From contig NZ_JAFBCE010000001.1 in assembly GCF_016907555.1 (NCBI RefSeq), positions 1,674,001 to 1,738,000 of the forward strand: DNA of 64,000 bases, in the 5' to 3' direction. Shown one piece after another: positions 51,402-61,604 of this stretch (position 1 is its first letter; each line of letters opens with the position of its first letter). This DNA comes from Microbacterium laevaniformans (GTDB lineage Bacteria > Actinomycetota > Actinomycetes > Actinomycetales > Microbacteriaceae). The notes beneath the pieces are model-generated. The model saw only the letters and a program-made list of their open reading frames with translations. It made no database searches and had not been told where the DNA came from. The translations under genes and the position numbers were made by a program.

Positions 51402-52799
51402 ATGACCGAGACCACCGAGTACCGCATCGAACACGACACGATGGGCGAGGTGCGCGTGCCGAAGGACGCTCTCTACGCCGCACAGACCCAGCGCGCCGTG
51501 GAGAACTTCCCGATCTCGGGCACCGGGCTGGAGTCGACGCAGATCGCCGCGCTTGCGCGCATCAAGAAGGCCGCGGCGCTGGCCAACAAGGAACTCGGAA
51601 CCCTTGATGGCGCGATCGCCGATGCGATCGCGGCTGCCGCCGACGACGTCATCACCGGTCGATACGACGCCCACTTCCCCGTGGACACATACCAGACGGG
51701 ATCGGGCACCTCGTCGAACATGAACATGAACGAGGTACTCGCCTCACTCGCGACGCAGAAGCTCGGCGCGCCGGTGCATCCGAACGATCACGTCAATGCA
51801 TCGCAGTCGTCCAACGACGTCTTCCCGACCTCCGTCCACATCGCCGTCACACAGGCGCTCATCGATGACCTCATCCCCGCCCTCGACCACCTCGCTGTCG
51901 CCCTGGAGGCGAAGGCGCTCCTGTGGAAGGACGCCGTGAAGTCGGGCCGCACGCACCTCATGGACGCGACTCCCGTGACCCTCGGACAGGAGTTCGGGGG
52001 GTATGCGCGCCAGATCCGCCTCGGCATCGAGCGGGTGCGTGCCGTGCTTCCCCGCGTGGGCGAGGTGCCGTTGGGCGGCACGGCCGTCGGCACCGGCATC
52101 AACACACCACTCGGCTTCCCGCAGAAGGTCATCGCGCTCCTGGCCGAAGAGACCGAACTTCCCATCACCGAAGCGCACGACCACTTCGAGGCGCAGGCCA
52201 ACCGCGACGGCCTGGTCGAGGCATCCGGCGCCCTGCGCACGATCGCGGTCTCGCTGACGAAGATCAACAACGACCTGCGATGGATGGGATCGGGCCCCAA
52301 CACCGGCCTCGGCGAGTTGCACATCCCCGACCTGCAGCCCGGGTCCTCGATCATGCCCGGCAAGGTGAACCCGGTCGTCCCCGAGGCGACCCTCATGGTG
52401 TGCGCGCGCGTGATCGGCAACGACGCGACGGTGGCCTGGGCGGGCGCATCCGGCTCGTTCGAGCTGAACGTCGCGATCCCGGTCATGGGCACGGCCCTGC
52501 TGGAGTCGATCCGCCTGCTGTCGAACGCGATGCGCGTGCTGGCCGACAAGACGGTCGACGGTCTGGAAGCGAACCTCGAGCGCGCCGCCGCCTTCGCCGG
52601 GATGTCGCCGTCGATCGTGACCCCGCTCAACAAGCTCATCGGCTACGAAGCGGCGGCGAAGATCGCCAAGCACGCCGTCGCCAAGGGCATCACGGTGCGC
52701 GAGGCTGTGATCGACCTCGGCTACGTCGAAAGAGGAGAGCTGACCGAGGAGCAACTCGACACGAAGCTCGACCTTCTGTCGATGACGCACCCCGGCTGA
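51402..52799 (+). CDS. fumC: Class II fumarate hydratase
   Basis: Iron-independent TCA-cycle fumarase, 465 aa. Family signatures are [46 protein letters not shown] and the signature [11 protein letters not shown]. The ATG at 51402 or the in-frame GTG at 51393 could be used; GAGG lies at 51387-51390. No terminator is obvious before the kinase gene. Confidence 0.96.
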   Translation: MTETTEYRIEHDTMGEVRVPKDALYAAQTQRAVENFPISGTGLESTQIAALARIKKAAALANKELGTLDGAIADAIAAAADDVITGRYDAHFPVDTYQTGSGTSSNMNMNEVLASLATQKLGAPVHPNDHVNASQSSNDVFPTSVHIAVTQALIDDLIPALDHLAVALEAKALLWKDAVKSGRTHLMDATPVTLGQEFGGYARQIRLGIERVRAVLPRVGEVPLGGTAVGTGINTPLGFPQKVIALLAEETELPITEAHDHFEAQANRDGLVEASGALRTIAVSLTKINNDLRWMGSGPNTGLGELHIPDLQPGSSIMPGKVNPVVPEATLMVCARVIGNDATVAWAGASGSFELNVAIPVMGTALLESIRLLSNAMRVLADKTVDGLEANLERAAAFAGMSPSIVTPLNKLIGYEAAAKIAKHAVAKGITVREAVIDLGYVERGELTEEQLDTKLDLLSMTHPG

Positions 52800-52834
52800 T
52801 CGCTTGCTCCCCCTGTCGGGTTCATAATCAGAGG

Positions 52835-53827
52835 GTGAATCGCGCCGTCCGCCCTCCCCGTGCGGCAAGGCGCGCACGCGGGCTCGGCGTCGTCCTGGCC
52901 GTGGTCGCGGCGGGATTCGGACTGACGGCGGTCGCGCTGCTCTCGGTCCACGCCGCGACCGGCGCGCCGACCACCTGGGTCTCGGTCGTCGTCTTCGCCG
53001 CTGCAGCGGCTCTGACACTCGCGGTGACGGCACTGGTCGGCTGGCTGCTCCTGGACGAGAGCCGCCAGACGCCAGAGCCGCCTGACGGCCTCGAGAGCCC
53101 CGATGCTCTCTTCGACGCCCAGCGCCGGCTCCTGGACGACGTGCGACACGAGTTGAAGACGCCGATCACGATCGTGCGCGGACACCTGGAGCTCATGGAT
53201 GCCGCCGACCCCTCCGACGTCGCGGCGACGCGTGTGCTCGGCATCGCCGAACTCGATCGCATGACGCGCTTGATCGGCGACATCGACCTGCTGGCCGCCG
53301 TCGAAAGCGACAGCTTCACGATGGGAGATGTCGATCTGGACGCGCTGACCCGACGCGTCGCGGAGCTGGTCGCCGTCATCGCGGACCACGACTGGGGGGT
53401 CGAGCAACGCGCAGCAGGGATCATCCACGGCGACCGTGATCGCCTCCTGCAGGCGTGGCTGCAACTGGCCGACAACGCGGCGAAGTACACCCCCGCCGGC
53501 TCGGCGATCGAGATCGGCAGCGCCGTGCATCCCTCCGGAGCTCAGCTGTGGGTGCGCGATCACGGCCCGGGAATCGCGCCCGCCGTCCGCCACCGCATCT
53601 TCCGTCGCTTCGACCGCGGCACGGGCAAGCGGTCGGTCGGCGGATCGGGCCTCGGCCTCGCCATCGTCGACGCGATCGCGAAGGCCCACGGCGGTCACTG
53701 CACCGTGGCCGACACGCCGGGTGGCGGTGCCACCTTCACCATCGAGATCCCCATCGGCACGCAGGCGACGCTGCCCACACCGGTGCGTGCGGGGGATGTC
53801 GTCCAACAACGGGAGGCCTCCGGATGA
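52835..53827 (+). CDS. Sensor histidine kinase
   Basis: A 330-aa membrane kinase. Two helices (about residues 17-39 and 49-72) are joined by only about 10 residues, so there is no extracellular sensor domain. The phospho-acceptor is His105 (LDDVRHELKTPI). ATP-lid motifs: N box LQLADNAAKYTP, G1 DHGPGIAPAVRHRIF, F box RFDRGTGKR, G2 GGSGLGLAIVDAI. The GTG is 6 nt after CATAAT, suggesting an own leaderless promoter. The stop overlaps the response-regulator ATG. Confidence 0.92.
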   Translation: MNRAVRPPRAARRARGLGVVLAVVAAGFGLTAVALLSVHAATGAPTTWVSVVVFAAAAALTLAVTALVGWLLLDESRQTPEPPDGLESPDALFDAQRRLLDDVRHELKTPITIVRGHLELMDAADPSDVAATRVLGIAELDRMTRLIGDIDLLAAVESDSFTMGDVDLDALTRRVAELVAVIADHDWGVEQRAAGIIHGDRDRLLQAWLQLADNAAKYTPAGSAIEIGSAVHPSGAQLWVRDHGPGIAPAVRHRIFRRFDRGTGKRSVGGSGLGLAIVDAIAKAHGGHCTVADTPGGGATFTIEIPIGTQATLPTPVRAGDVVQQREASG

Positions 53828-54480
53828 CTCGCATCCTCATCGTCGACGACGAGCCGCATATCGTGTCGATGGTCACGCGCGCCCTGTCGGCCGAAGGGTA
53901 TGAGACGACCGCCTGCGAGGACGGCGCCGCCGGACTCGAACGCGCGTCGCGAGGCGACATCGACCTCGTGATCCTCGACGTCGGGCTGCCGGGCATGGAC
54001 GGATTCGAGGTTCTCCGGCGCCTGCGCGGCGACGGGCAGTCCCTCCCGGTCATCATGCTGACGGCTCGCAGTTCGGCCCGCGACGCGGTGGACGGTCTGG
54101 ATGCCGGGGCCAGCGACTACGTTCCGAAGCCGTTCTCTCTCGCGGAGCTGATGGCGCGCGTGCGCTCGCGTCTTCGGGAGCGCACGGGTGCCATCACGAT
54201 GGTCCTCTCCCGCGGGGATGTGACGCTCGACTTGCTGGCGCGCCGCTGCACGGTGGCCGGTCACGACGTCGACCTCTCCGCGCGCGAGTTCGCACTCGCT
54301 GAGCAGTTCCTGCGGCACGCCGGTGAGGTTCTCACGCGTGAGACGCTGCTCAGCCGCATTTGGGGCCTCGACTTCGATCCGGGCTCGAACGTCGTGGACG
54401 TCTACGTGCGGTATCTGCGGGCAAAGCTCGGCGCCGACCACATCGCGACTGTCCGCGGCGAGGGCTACCGCTGGGAGTAG
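53824..54480 (+). CDS. OmpR/PhoB-family response regulator
   Basis: A 218-aa DNA-binding partner of the adjacent kinase. Receiver domain with the acidic pocket VDDE, phospho-acceptor Asp52 (LVILDVGLPGMDG), Thr80 (IMLTAR) and Lys102 (PKPF). The C-terminal winged helix ends RYLRAKLGADHIATVRGEGY. The order kinase-then-regulator is less common than the reverse. Target genes unknown. Confidence 0.93.
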   Translation: MTRILIVDDEPHIVSMVTRALSAEGYETTACEDGAAGLERASRGDIDLVILDVGLPGMDGFEVLRRLRGDGQSLPVIMLTARSSARDAVDGLDAGASDYVPKPFSLAELMARVRSRLRERTGAITMVLSRGDVTLDLLARRCTVAGHDVDLSAREFALAEQFLRHAGEVLTRETLLSRIWGLDFDPGSNVVDVYVRYLRAKLGADHIATVRGEGYRWE

Positions 54481-54517
54481 ACCTCGCCGCGGACGGCGCG
54501 GGTACGGGCGGGCCGCG

Positions 54518-55873
54518 TCAGCTCAGCTCGCCCTGCTCCAGCAGATCGGTGACGAGCGCGGCGATGGCGGAACGCTCGGATCTCACGAGTGTCACGTGAC
54601 CGAAGAGGCTGTGCCCCTTCAGCGTCTCGATCACTGAGGCGATGCCGTCGTGGCGGCCGACGCGGAGGTTGTCACGCTGGCCGACATCGTGGGTCAGCAC
54701 GACGCGCGAGTTCTGTCCGATCCGACTGAGTACCGTGAGCAGCACGTTGCGTTCGAGCGACTGCGCCTCATCGACGATCACGAAAGCGTCGTGCAGAGAA
54801 CGTCCGCGGATGTGCGTCAGCGGCAGCACCTCGAGCATCCCCCGCGCGACGACTTCCTCGAGGACGTTTCCGGAGACCACCGAGCCGAGGGTGTCGAAGA
54901 CCGCCTGCCCCCACGGGTTCATCTTCTCAGACTGGTCGCCCGGCAGGTAGCCGAGCTCCTGGCCGCCGACGGCGAAGAGCGGGCGGAAGACGATGATCTT
55001 CTTCTGCTGCTGGCGCTCGAGGACGGCATCCAAGCCGGCGCAGAGGGCGAGGGCCGACTTCCCCGTTCCCGCACGTCCGCCGAGAGAGACGATCCCGACC
55101 TCGGGATCCATGAGCAGGTCGATCGCGATGCGCTGCTCGGCGCTGCGGCCGTGCAGCCCGAACACGTCCCGGTCGCCGCGGACGAGACGGAATGCGCCGT
55201 CTCCCGTGACCCGGCCGAGAGCCGACCCCCGCTCGGAGTGGATCACGAGTCCCGTGTTCACCGGGAAGCCGCGCACCTCGTCGCTGGTCGCGACCTCCGC
55301 CTCGTAGAGGTCACTCATGTCGTCGCCGGAGATCGCGATGTCGGCGATGCCCGTCCACCCGCTGTCGACGGCCTGCTCCGCGAGATACTCCTCGGCGTGG
55401 ATGCCGAGGGAGGCGGCCTTGACGCGCATCGGGAGGTCCTTGGAGACGACCGTGACCTGCTGACCGTCGGCAGCGAGGTGCATGGCGACGGAGAGGATCC
55501 GCGTGTCGTTGTCGCCGAGGCGCATGCCGGCGGGCAGAACGGAGGAATCGGTGTTGGTCAGCTCGACACGCAGCGTTCCCCCCTCCCCGACCGGGACGGC
55601 GAAGTCCAGTCGACCGTGCTCGACACGCAGCTCGTCGAGGTGGCGCAGAGCCTGCCGGGCGAAGTAGCCGATCTCCGGGTCGTGCCGCTTGCCTTCGAGC
55701 TCCGTGATCACCACCACGGGGACGACGACGGAATGCTCCGCGAACCGGAAGAACGCGCGCGGATCGCTCAGGAGCACGGAGGTGTCGAGGACGTAGGTCC
55801 GCAGATCGGTGTCCGCGGCCCCCTCGACGCTCTCATCGATCCGGCGTTGCTGCAGTGAAGCCCGTGTGGTCAC
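54518..55873 (-). CDS. PhoH family protein with N-terminal PIN domain
   Basis: A 451-aa PIN-PhoH fusion. Residues about 25-150 are a PIN RNase domain ([19 protein letters not shown], with acidic residues up to [10 protein letters not shown]). The C-terminal PhoH ATPase has Walker [14 protein letters not shown] and Walker [12 protein letters not shown]. In mycobacteria the homologous PhoH2 is an ATP-dependent RNA helicase/RNase; the role here is inferred. Convergent with the response-regulator gene. Confidence 0.92.
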   Translation of the reverse strand: MTTRASLQQRRIDESVEGAADTDLRTYVLDTSVLLSDPRAFFRFAEHSVVVPVVVITELEGKRHDPEIGYFARQALRHLDELRVEHGRLDFAVPVGEGGTLRVELTNTDSSVLPAGMRLGDNDTRILSVAMHLAADGQQVTVVSKDLPMRVKAASLGIHAEEYLAEQAVDSGWTGIADIAISGDDMSDLYEAEVATSDEVRGFPVNTGLVIHSERGSALGRVTGDGAFRLVRGDRDVFGLHGRSAEQRIAIDLLMDPEVGIVSLGGRAGTGKSALALCAGLDAVLERQQQKKIIVFRPLFAVGGQELGYLPGDQSEKMNPWGQAVFDTLGSVVSGNVLEEVVARGMLEVLPLTHIRGRSLHDAFVIVDEAQSLERNVLLTVLSRIGQNSRVVLTHDVGQRDNLRVGRHDGIASVIETLKGHSLFGHVTLVRSERSAIAALVTDLLEQGELS

Positions 55874-56037
55874 AACTCACTCCCGCCCCGGGTGGAGCAC
55901 CCGGCAGTTTCGAGTCGACCGTGGCCACGAGTCGTGTGGAGGCCGACCCGACCGGGCGCCTTGCCCGATGTGATGACCGTACGGCCGGCGATGCAGGCGC
56001 GCCAGCCGCGACACGCCGCCGGTCGATGACGGGGACG

Positions 56038-57291
56038 TTAACGTGTGATGTCGTCGGCGGACGCAGCCTCGGCGGCCTCCGCGGGGGGTGCGACGACCTC
56101 GAGCGAGATCGGCGCGTCATCCGCAGAACCGGGCTCGGACAGCGCGAGCGCCGCGGGAGCGGGGTCGATGATGACGCGGCTGGCGGCGACCTCGGCCAGC
56201 GCGTCGCCGAGCAGGACGAAGCTGTCGGCGCCCGTTCCCACGTGCGGCGCGACCCGGATCGTGGTGCCGCGGGCGGTGACGGTGACGCCCTGATTGGCGA
56301 GAGCTGCGGCCAGCGGCGCCGCCTCGTGAGGTGCAGGCTGCAGCGCCACGATGCCCGCGTGCCGGTCGCGCGGGGTGAGGACGGGGACCCCGTAGCGATC
56401 GGCGAGCTCCATCACGGCCCGTGCGCGTGCGCGCAGCTCGGCGGCGATGGCGGGAATGCCCGCGTCGACCACTTCGCGCAACGCCGCCGCGAGGCGACCG
56501 GCAGCGAGGTGGTCGGCCGGGGCGACCTGGTATGCGGCCGCTGTCGGCAGCGGCGCCGGCACACCCACGCTGGTCGTGTCGCCCTGCATGCCGGAAATCC
56601 CTGACAGCACCGGCTCGATCCGTTCGCGCGCCCGATCGGAGAACCTCGCGAAGCCGGTGCCCCGGCCGGCCCGAAGCCACTTGTATCCGTTGCCGCAGAC
56701 GACATCGGCCGCATCCCAGTCGGCGTCGACGACGCCGAAGCCCTGAACGGCATCGACGATCAGCAGGCGGTCGCCGATCCGCTCACGAATCTCGCGCACG
56801 TCGGCGACAGCGCCCGTGCGGAAATCGACCAGGCTGACGGCGACGGCGGTGACATCGTCATCGAGCGCCTCCGCCACGGCATCCGCCGTGACGATCCCGG
56901 CGACGGGCTCGATCTCGCGAACCGAGAGCACACCGCGAGCGTCCTGCGCGCGGCGTGCCGTCACCCGCAGGGCGGGAAACTCCTGAGCCGAGACGATGAC
57001 CGTGCCACGAAGCCCCTGCATCGCGTGCTGCAGTCCGTGGGTCGTCGACGGCTGCAACACGACCTCGTCGACGGCGCATCCGAGAACCTGTGCGACCAGC
57101 CCGCGCGCCTCGTCGGATCTCTCCGACACCAGATCGATGCCCGAACGGCGCCCGCTGCCGAGAAGCTCCGCGTCGGCCAGGGTCTCGGCTCGAACCGCCG
57201 GCGAGAGCGGTCCGAATGCCGCCCAGTCCAGATACCCCGCTGCGCTGTCGAAGGTATCGAGGTAGGGCTGCAGGTCGTTCACGTCGCCCAT
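56038..57291 (-). CDS. Class V PLP-dependent aminotransferase-like protein
   Basis: A 417-aa fold-type I PLP enzyme. The internal-aldimine lysine is in VVCGNGYKWLRAGRGTGF, preceded by the cofactor Asp in LIVDAVQGFGVVD. The C-terminal 40 residues are Ala/Pro-rich and acidic beyond the fold. Related proteins include cysteine desulfurases, kynureninases and isopenicillin-N epimerase-like enzymes; the reaction is not assignable. A 164-bp gap separates it from phoH; I see no feature there. Confidence 0.85.
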   Translation of the reverse strand: MGDVNDLQPYLDTFDSAAGYLDWAAFGPLSPAVRAETLADAELLGSGRRSGIDLVSERSDEARGLVAQVLGCAVDEVVLQPSTTHGLQHAMQGLRGTVIVSAQEFPALRVTARRAQDARGVLSVREIEPVAGIVTADAVAEALDDDVTAVAVSLVDFRTGAVADVREIRERIGDRLLIVDAVQGFGVVDADWDAADVVCGNGYKWLRAGRGTGFARFSDRARERIEPVLSGISGMQGDTTSVGVPAPLPTAAAYQVAPADHLAAGRLAAALREVVDAGIPAIAAELRARARAVMELADRYGVPVLTPRDRHAGIVALQPAPHEAAPLAAALANQGVTVTARGTTIRVAPHVGTGADSFVLLGDALAEVAASRVIIDPAPAALALSEPGSADDAPISLEVVAPPAEAAEAASADDITR

Positions 57292-57334
57292 TGTCCCACG
57301 CCGAGTCGTTCGGGGACGGATCGCGTGGCCCCCG

Positions 57335-58120
57335 TCAGCTGCCGTAGCGGCGATCGCGCGTGGCGTAGTCGCGGATCGCGCGGAGGAAGTCGACCTCGCG
57401 CAGATCCGGCCCGAGCGCTTCGACGAAGTAGAACTCGGAATGCGCCGACTGCCAGAGCAGGAAGTCGCTGAGACGCTGCTCGCCGGAGGTACGGATCACC
57501 AGATCGGGATCGGCCTGCCCTCCGGTGTACAGATGCTCGCCGATCTGCTCCGGGGTGAGGCTGGCGGCGAGCTCTTCGAGCGAGCCGCCGCGCTCGTCGT
57601 GCTGCGCGATGATGCTGCGAACGGCGTCGACGATCTCGCTTCGTCCGCCGTAGCCGACCGCGAGGTTCACGTGCAGGCCCGTGTTTCCGGCGGTCCGCTC
57701 CTCCGCCGTCCGTAACACGCGGGCCAGGTCCGGTGGCAGCATCTCCGCACGACCCACGTGCTGCACGCGCCAGCCGGGCTCGAGCGAGAGTTCGTCGGCG
57801 AGCTCGGCGATGATCTCGATGAGATCGGCGAGCTCCTGCGAGTCGCGCTTGGTGAGGTTGTCGGTGGACAGCAGGTAGAGCGACACCACACGGATGCCGA
57901 GATCGTCGCACCAGCGCAGGAACTCGTGCATCTTCGCGGCTCCGGCACGGTGTCCGTGCGCGACCGTCGTGAAGCCGGCCTGACGCGCCCAGCGACGATT
58001 GCCGTCGATCATCATCGCGACGTGGTGGGGAACGGTGTCGGGGGTCAACTCGCGACGCAGGCGCGAACTGTAGAGGCGATAGAGGAATCCACGCCCCTCG
58101 CCCGAACCGGTGGGTGTCAC
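57335..58120 (-). CDS. uppS: Isoprenyl (cis-prenyl) diphosphate synthase
   Basis: Cis-prenyltransferase that builds the polyprenyl carrier for cell-wall synthesis, 261 aa. Catalytic Asp39 in AMMIDGNRRWARQ, then LYLLSTDNL and the C-terminal DLVIRTSGEQRLSDFLLWQ. It may be the short-chain or decaprenyl type, since Actinobacteria often have two copies. The GTG is 6 nt after TAGCGT (leaderless). Confidence 0.94.
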   Translation of the reverse strand: MTPTGSGEGRGFLYRLYSSRLRRELTPDTVPHHVAMMIDGNRRWARQAGFTTVAHGHRAGAAKMHEFLRWCDDLGIRVVSLYLLSTDNLTKRDSQELADLIEIIAELADELSLEPGWRVQHVGRAEMLPPDLARVLRTAEERTAGNTGLHVNLAVGYGGRSEIVDAVRSIIAQHDERGGSLEELAASLTPEQIGEHLYTGGQADPDLVIRTSGEQRLSDFLLWQSAHSEFYFVEALGPDLREVDFLRAIRDYATRDRRYGS

Positions 58121-58208
58121 GTTCCTACGCTATCGCGCGAGCCCCGGCCCCGACCGTACACAGGATAAGTGCGGAAGACGGCATGAGGCTGCGCGTAGGC
58201 TCGGTGCC

Positions 58209-58946
58209 GTGACCCGACACGCATCCGCCGAGGGCGCCGACATGCCCCAGCTCCCGCTTCTCGAAGCCGGCTCCGTCCGTGCACAAGTCGAGCTGAAGCC
58301 CACGTGGCGTGGCTGGATCCACGCCGGAACATTCCCGGTCGCCGTGGCCGCCGGGGTCCTGCTCATCGTCTTCGCTCAGGGTGCGGCCGCGAAGTGGGCA
58401 GCGGTCGTCTTCATGGTGACCTCGCTCCTCCTGTTCGGCAACTCCGCGCTGTATCACCGGTTCACCTGGGGGCCGACGACCAAGGCGGTGCTCAAGCGCA
58501 TCGACCACGCCAACATCCTGCTGCTGATCGCGGGCACCTACACGCCGATCGCCGTGCTGGCGCTGACGCCCGACAAGGGCACCCTCCTGCTCGTGCTGGT
58601 CTGGTCGGGCGCGATCCTCGGCATCCTGTTCCGCGTCTTCTGGATCAACGCCCCGCGGTGGCTCTACGTGGCGCTCTACCTTCTGCTGGGGTGGGCAGCG
58701 GTGATGTACATCGTCGACCTGCTGCAGGCGAACCTCGCGATGATGGTCCTCGTCATCGTCGGCGGGTTGCTATACACCGGCGGAGCGATCGTCTACGCGC
58801 TGAAGAAGCCGAACCCGTGGCCGGGCCACTTCGGGTTCCACGAGATCTTCCACGTGTGCACCGTGCTGGCTTTCCTCTGCCATTGGACGGCGTGTTTGCT
58901 GATCGCGCTGCACCCGCTCGTGCCCTCTCTGGGCGCCGCGGGCTGA
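58209..58946 (+). CDS. Hemolysin III/TrhA family membrane protein (PAQR superfamily)
   Basis: A 245-aa protein with seven hydrophobic helices. Family residues are visible in NSALYHRFTW, KRIDHANILLLIAGTYTPI and FGFHEIFHVCTVLAFLCHW, the last carrying the metal-binding histidines. TrhA homologues influence membrane energetics. The GTG at 58209 is 7 nt after TAGGCT. The frame is open upstream to 58110 but that overlaps the uppS start region. Confidence 0.9.
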   Translation: MTRHASAEGADMPQLPLLEAGSVRAQVELKPTWRGWIHAGTFPVAVAAGVLLIVFAQGAAAKWAAVVFMVTSLLLFGNSALYHRFTWGPTTKAVLKRIDHANILLLIAGTYTPIAVLALTPDKGTLLLVLVWSGAILGILFRVFWINAPRWLYVALYLLLGWAAVMYIVDLLQANLAMMVLVIVGGLLYTGGAIVYALKKPNPWPGHFGFHEIFHVCTVLAFLCHWTACLLIALHPLVPSLGAAG

Positions 58947-58983
58947 GCCGGCGCGTACCGGTCGGACCCACGGCGCACCGGCG

Positions 58984-59298
58984 TCAGCGTGAGGCGGGGT
59001 CGATGTCCTGGTCGTCGGTGTCGCTCGCCTCGACGGCCGCCGCCGCCTGAGCGTCGGCGCGGGCCTCGGCATCCGCTGCCGTCTTCGCGTCGAGTTCCTC
59101 CGCGATCTCTGCGCGGTAGCCGGCACGACGGATGCGCCGCAGCATGTCGATGAGGAGGAAGATCACGGCGATGGCGACCACCGCGATGCCGACGAAGCCC
59201 ACGAATCCCGGAGTGACGGCGTCAGGGTTAACCGTCATGGTGGGAGTCGGAATCGCCGGGTCGGCGATCGCCGACAGCGCGATCGTCAGTGCGTGCAT
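58984..59298 (-). CDS. Small single-pass membrane protein, 104 aa
   Basis: An N-terminal helix (MHALTIALSAIADPAI) may be a signal or weak membrane segment. A clear membrane helix follows (FVGFVGIAVVAIAVIFLLID) and then a charged, Ala-rich cytoplasmic tail (AEARADAQAAAAVEASDTDD). It is divergent from the DUF4307 gene; the shared 63-bp region holds an imperfect dyad (about 59325-59345, core CTGGA-AG-TCCAG). Function unknown. Confidence 0.7.
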   Translation of the reverse strand: MHALTIALSAIADPAIPTPTMTVNPDAVTPGFVGFVGIAVVAIAVIFLLIDMLRRIRRAGYRAEIAEELDAKTAADAEARADAQAAAAVEASDTDDQDIDPASR

Positions 59299-59361
59299 CG
59301 TTCCTCTGTTCCGCGCGGAGCGCCTAGCCTGGAAGTCCAGCCTAGAACCTCGGGAAGTGTC

Positions 59362-59769
59362 ATGACCGCGATGCGCACACAGCAGGAGCTCGACGACCGC
59401 TACGGCCGAGCACGCAGCGCGGGGCGCCGTCGCTGGACCTGGATCCTCGGGGGCGCGGTCGTTCTCGCCCTCATCGGCTACTTCGGATGGAACACCTACA
59501 CGCAGGCGGCTCAGTCCGTGGACATCGACGTCACCGGATTCGATCTCAGCGATGCTCCGCACAGCGTGACGGTCGATTTCCAGCTCACGCTGGCGCGCGG
59601 AAGCGCCGTCAGCTGCGTGGTCGAGGCCCAGGACGAGGAGCACGGCATCGTCGGGTGGAAGGTCGTCTCCTACCCGGCCGACGACGCCCACAGCCGCACG
59701 TTCAGCGAGCGGGTGGCGACCACCGCCGCTGCGACGACCGGTTTGGTCCCCTCGTGCTGGATCCCGTAG
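59362..59769 (+). CDS. DUF4307 membrane-anchored protein
   Basis: A 135-aa protein with one N-terminal helix (WTWILGGAVVLALIGYFGWN) and an extracytoplasmic DUF4307 beta-domain (VTVDFQLTLARGSAVSCVVE) with a C-terminal PSCWIP. The two cysteines could form a disulfide. Commonly encoded just before greA in Actinobacteria, as here. Function unknown. Confidence 0.87.
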   Translation: MTAMRTQQELDDRYGRARSAGRRRWTWILGGAVVLALIGYFGWNTYTQAAQSVDIDVTGFDLSDAPHSVTVDFQLTLARGSAVSCVVEAQDEEHGIVGWKVVSYPADDAHSRTFSERVATTAAATTGLVPSCWIP

Positions 59770-59874
59770 GCTGATTCGACACATGCGCCCTGGCAGCTGC
59801 CGGGGCGTTTGGCATAGTGTCGGCGGCCGGTGCCGCACACGCGCATCGACCGCCCCCATCGACAAGGAGACGAC

Positions 59875-60363
59875 GTGGCCGAGAACACGGAGACCTTCCT
59901 CACCCAGGACGCCTACGACCGGCTCGCCGCCGAGCTCGAGCACCTGTCGACGACGGGTCGCGAAGAGATCGCCAAGCGCATCGAGGCCGCCCGCGAAGAA
60001 GGCGACCTCAAGGAGAACGGCGGCTACCACGCCGCCAAGGACGAACAGGGCAAGCAGGAAGCACGCATCCGCACCCTGCAGGCGCTGCTGAAGGACGCCG
60101 TGGTCGGCGAGGCCCCGGAGTCCGACGGCACCGTGAAGGGCGGCACCGTGGTGACGGCGATCGTCGCCGGCGGCGAAGAGGTGTTCCTGCTCGGCAGCCG
60201 CGAGATCGCGGCGGGCTCCGAGCTCGACGTCTACAGCGAGGCCTCCCCGCTGGGCGCTGCGATCCTGGGCCTGGCGGAGGGCGAGAAGACCTCGTACACC
60301 GCGCCGAACGGTCGCGAGATATCGGTGGAGATCGTCAAGGTCGAAACCTACAACGGCCAGTAG
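59875..60363 (+). CDS. greA: Transcription elongation factor GreA
   Basis: Rescues backtracked RNA polymerase by stimulating transcript cleavage, 162 aa. The N-terminal coiled coil carries the acidic tip REEGDLKENGGYHAAKDEQG, and the C-terminal domain ends LGLAEGEKTSYTAPNGREIS. GTG start behind AAGGAGACGAC. Confidence 0.95.
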   Translation: MAENTETFLTQDAYDRLAAELEHLSTTGREEIAKRIEAAREEGDLKENGGYHAAKDEQGKQEARIRTLQALLKDAVVGEAPESDGTVKGGTVVTAIVAGGEEVFLLGSREIAAGSELDVYSEASPLGAAILGLAEGEKTSYTAPNGREISVEIVKVETYNGQ

Positions 60364-60377
60364 CGGCGGGCCCCGCG

Positions 60378-61604
60378 TCAGTCCTGCGCGACGCGGGGGC
60401 GGAAGCCTGCCTCCTCCAGAACGCCGATGACGTGGGCGCGGTGTTCTTCGCCGCGAGTCTCGACGCTGAGCTGCAGGATGACCTCGCTGATCTGCAGACC
60501 CTGGCCGTGGCGCGTGTGGAGCGCCTCGATCACGTTCGCTCCGGCTATGGCGAGCAGTTCCGACACGCGCGCGAGCTGGCCCGGCCGGTCGGGCAGCGGG
60601 ATCTGCAGGGTCATGTAGCGACCGGATGCCGCCAGTCCGTGCGCCACGACGCGTTGCAGCAGCAGCGGGTCGATGTTGCCTCCGGAGAGGATGACGGCAG
60701 TGGGACCGCTCGCCGTGATCTTGCCGGCGAGGATCGCAGCGACGCCGACGGCGCCAGCGGGCTCGACGACCTGCTTCGCGCGCTCCAGCAGCACCAGCAG
60801 CGCCCGGGCGATGTCGTCGTCGCTCACGGTGACGACCTCGTCGACGAGTTCACTGATCACCTCGAAGGGTGCATCTCCGGGACGCGCGACGGCGATGCCG
60901 TCGGCGATGGTCGGCGTCGTGGCAACCGTCAGCGGTACGCCGGCGGCGAGGGAGGACGGGTACGCGGCGGAGTTCTCGGCCTGCACGCCGATGATCCGAA
61001 CGCGTCTGCCCTCGAGGGCTGCCCGCGCCTTCACCGCGGCGGCGACCCCGGCGATCAGTCCGCCGCCACCGATCCCGACGACGACGGTCTCGAGCTCGGG
61101 CACGCCGTCCCACAGTTCCAGACCCATCGTCCCCTGGCCGACGATGATGTCGCGGTGATCGTAGGGGTGGATCATCACGGCGCCGGTGCGTTCGGCGAAC
61201 TCCGCCGCGAGCCGCAGCGGCGTCTCGACGGTCGCCCCTTCCAGCACGACCTCGGCGCCGTAGCCGCGGGTCGCGAGGAGCTTGGGGACCGGCACGCCCA
61301 GCGGCATGAAGATCGTGGCGGGGATGCCGAGCTTCTGCGCGGCCGAGGCGACGCCCTGGGCGTGGTTGCCGGCAGAGGCGGCCACCACGCCGCGTGCACG
61401 CTCTTGTGCGCTCAGACGCGACAGTCGGTAGGTCGCCCCTCGGATCTTGAACGAGCCCGTGCGCTGCAGGTTCTCGAGCTTCAGGTAGACGGGCGCACCG
61501 AGCACCTCCGTGAGGTGGTCGGAGACGTCGAACGGCGTCTTCACGATGACGTCGCGCAGGACGGCGGCGGCGTCCTCGAACTCCGCCAGGGTCGGGAGGG
61601 TCAC
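60378..61604 (-). CDS. ilvA: Threonine ammonia-lyase
   Basis: PLP-dependent threonine dehydratase giving 2-oxobutanoate, 408 aa. PLP lysine in RTGSFKIRGATYRLS; cofactor loop GIGGGGLIAGVAAAV; SGGNIDP near the end of the core. A C-terminal ACT domain (about residues 325-405) indicates allosteric control; the single ACT domain and length resemble the catabolic/short biosynthetic form. The ATG overlaps the stop of the upstream transporter gene. Confidence 0.94.
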   Translation of the reverse strand: MTLPTLAEFEDAAAVLRDVIVKTPFDVSDHLTEVLGAPVYLKLENLQRTGSFKIRGATYRLSRLSAQERARGVVAASAGNHAQGVASAAQKLGIPATIFMPLGVPVPKLLATRGYGAEVVLEGATVETPLRLAAEFAERTGAVMIHPYDHRDIIVGQGTMGLELWDGVPELETVVVGIGGGGLIAGVAAAVKARAALEGRRVRIIGVQAENSAAYPSSLAAGVPLTVATTPTIADGIAVARPGDAPFEVISELVDEVVTVSDDDIARALLVLLERAKQVVEPAGAVGVAAILAGKITASGPTAVILSGGNIDPLLLQRVVAHGLAASGRYMTLQIPLPDRPGQLARVSELLAIAGANVIEALHTRHGQGLQISEVILQLSVETRGEEHRAHVIGVLEEAGFRPRVAQD

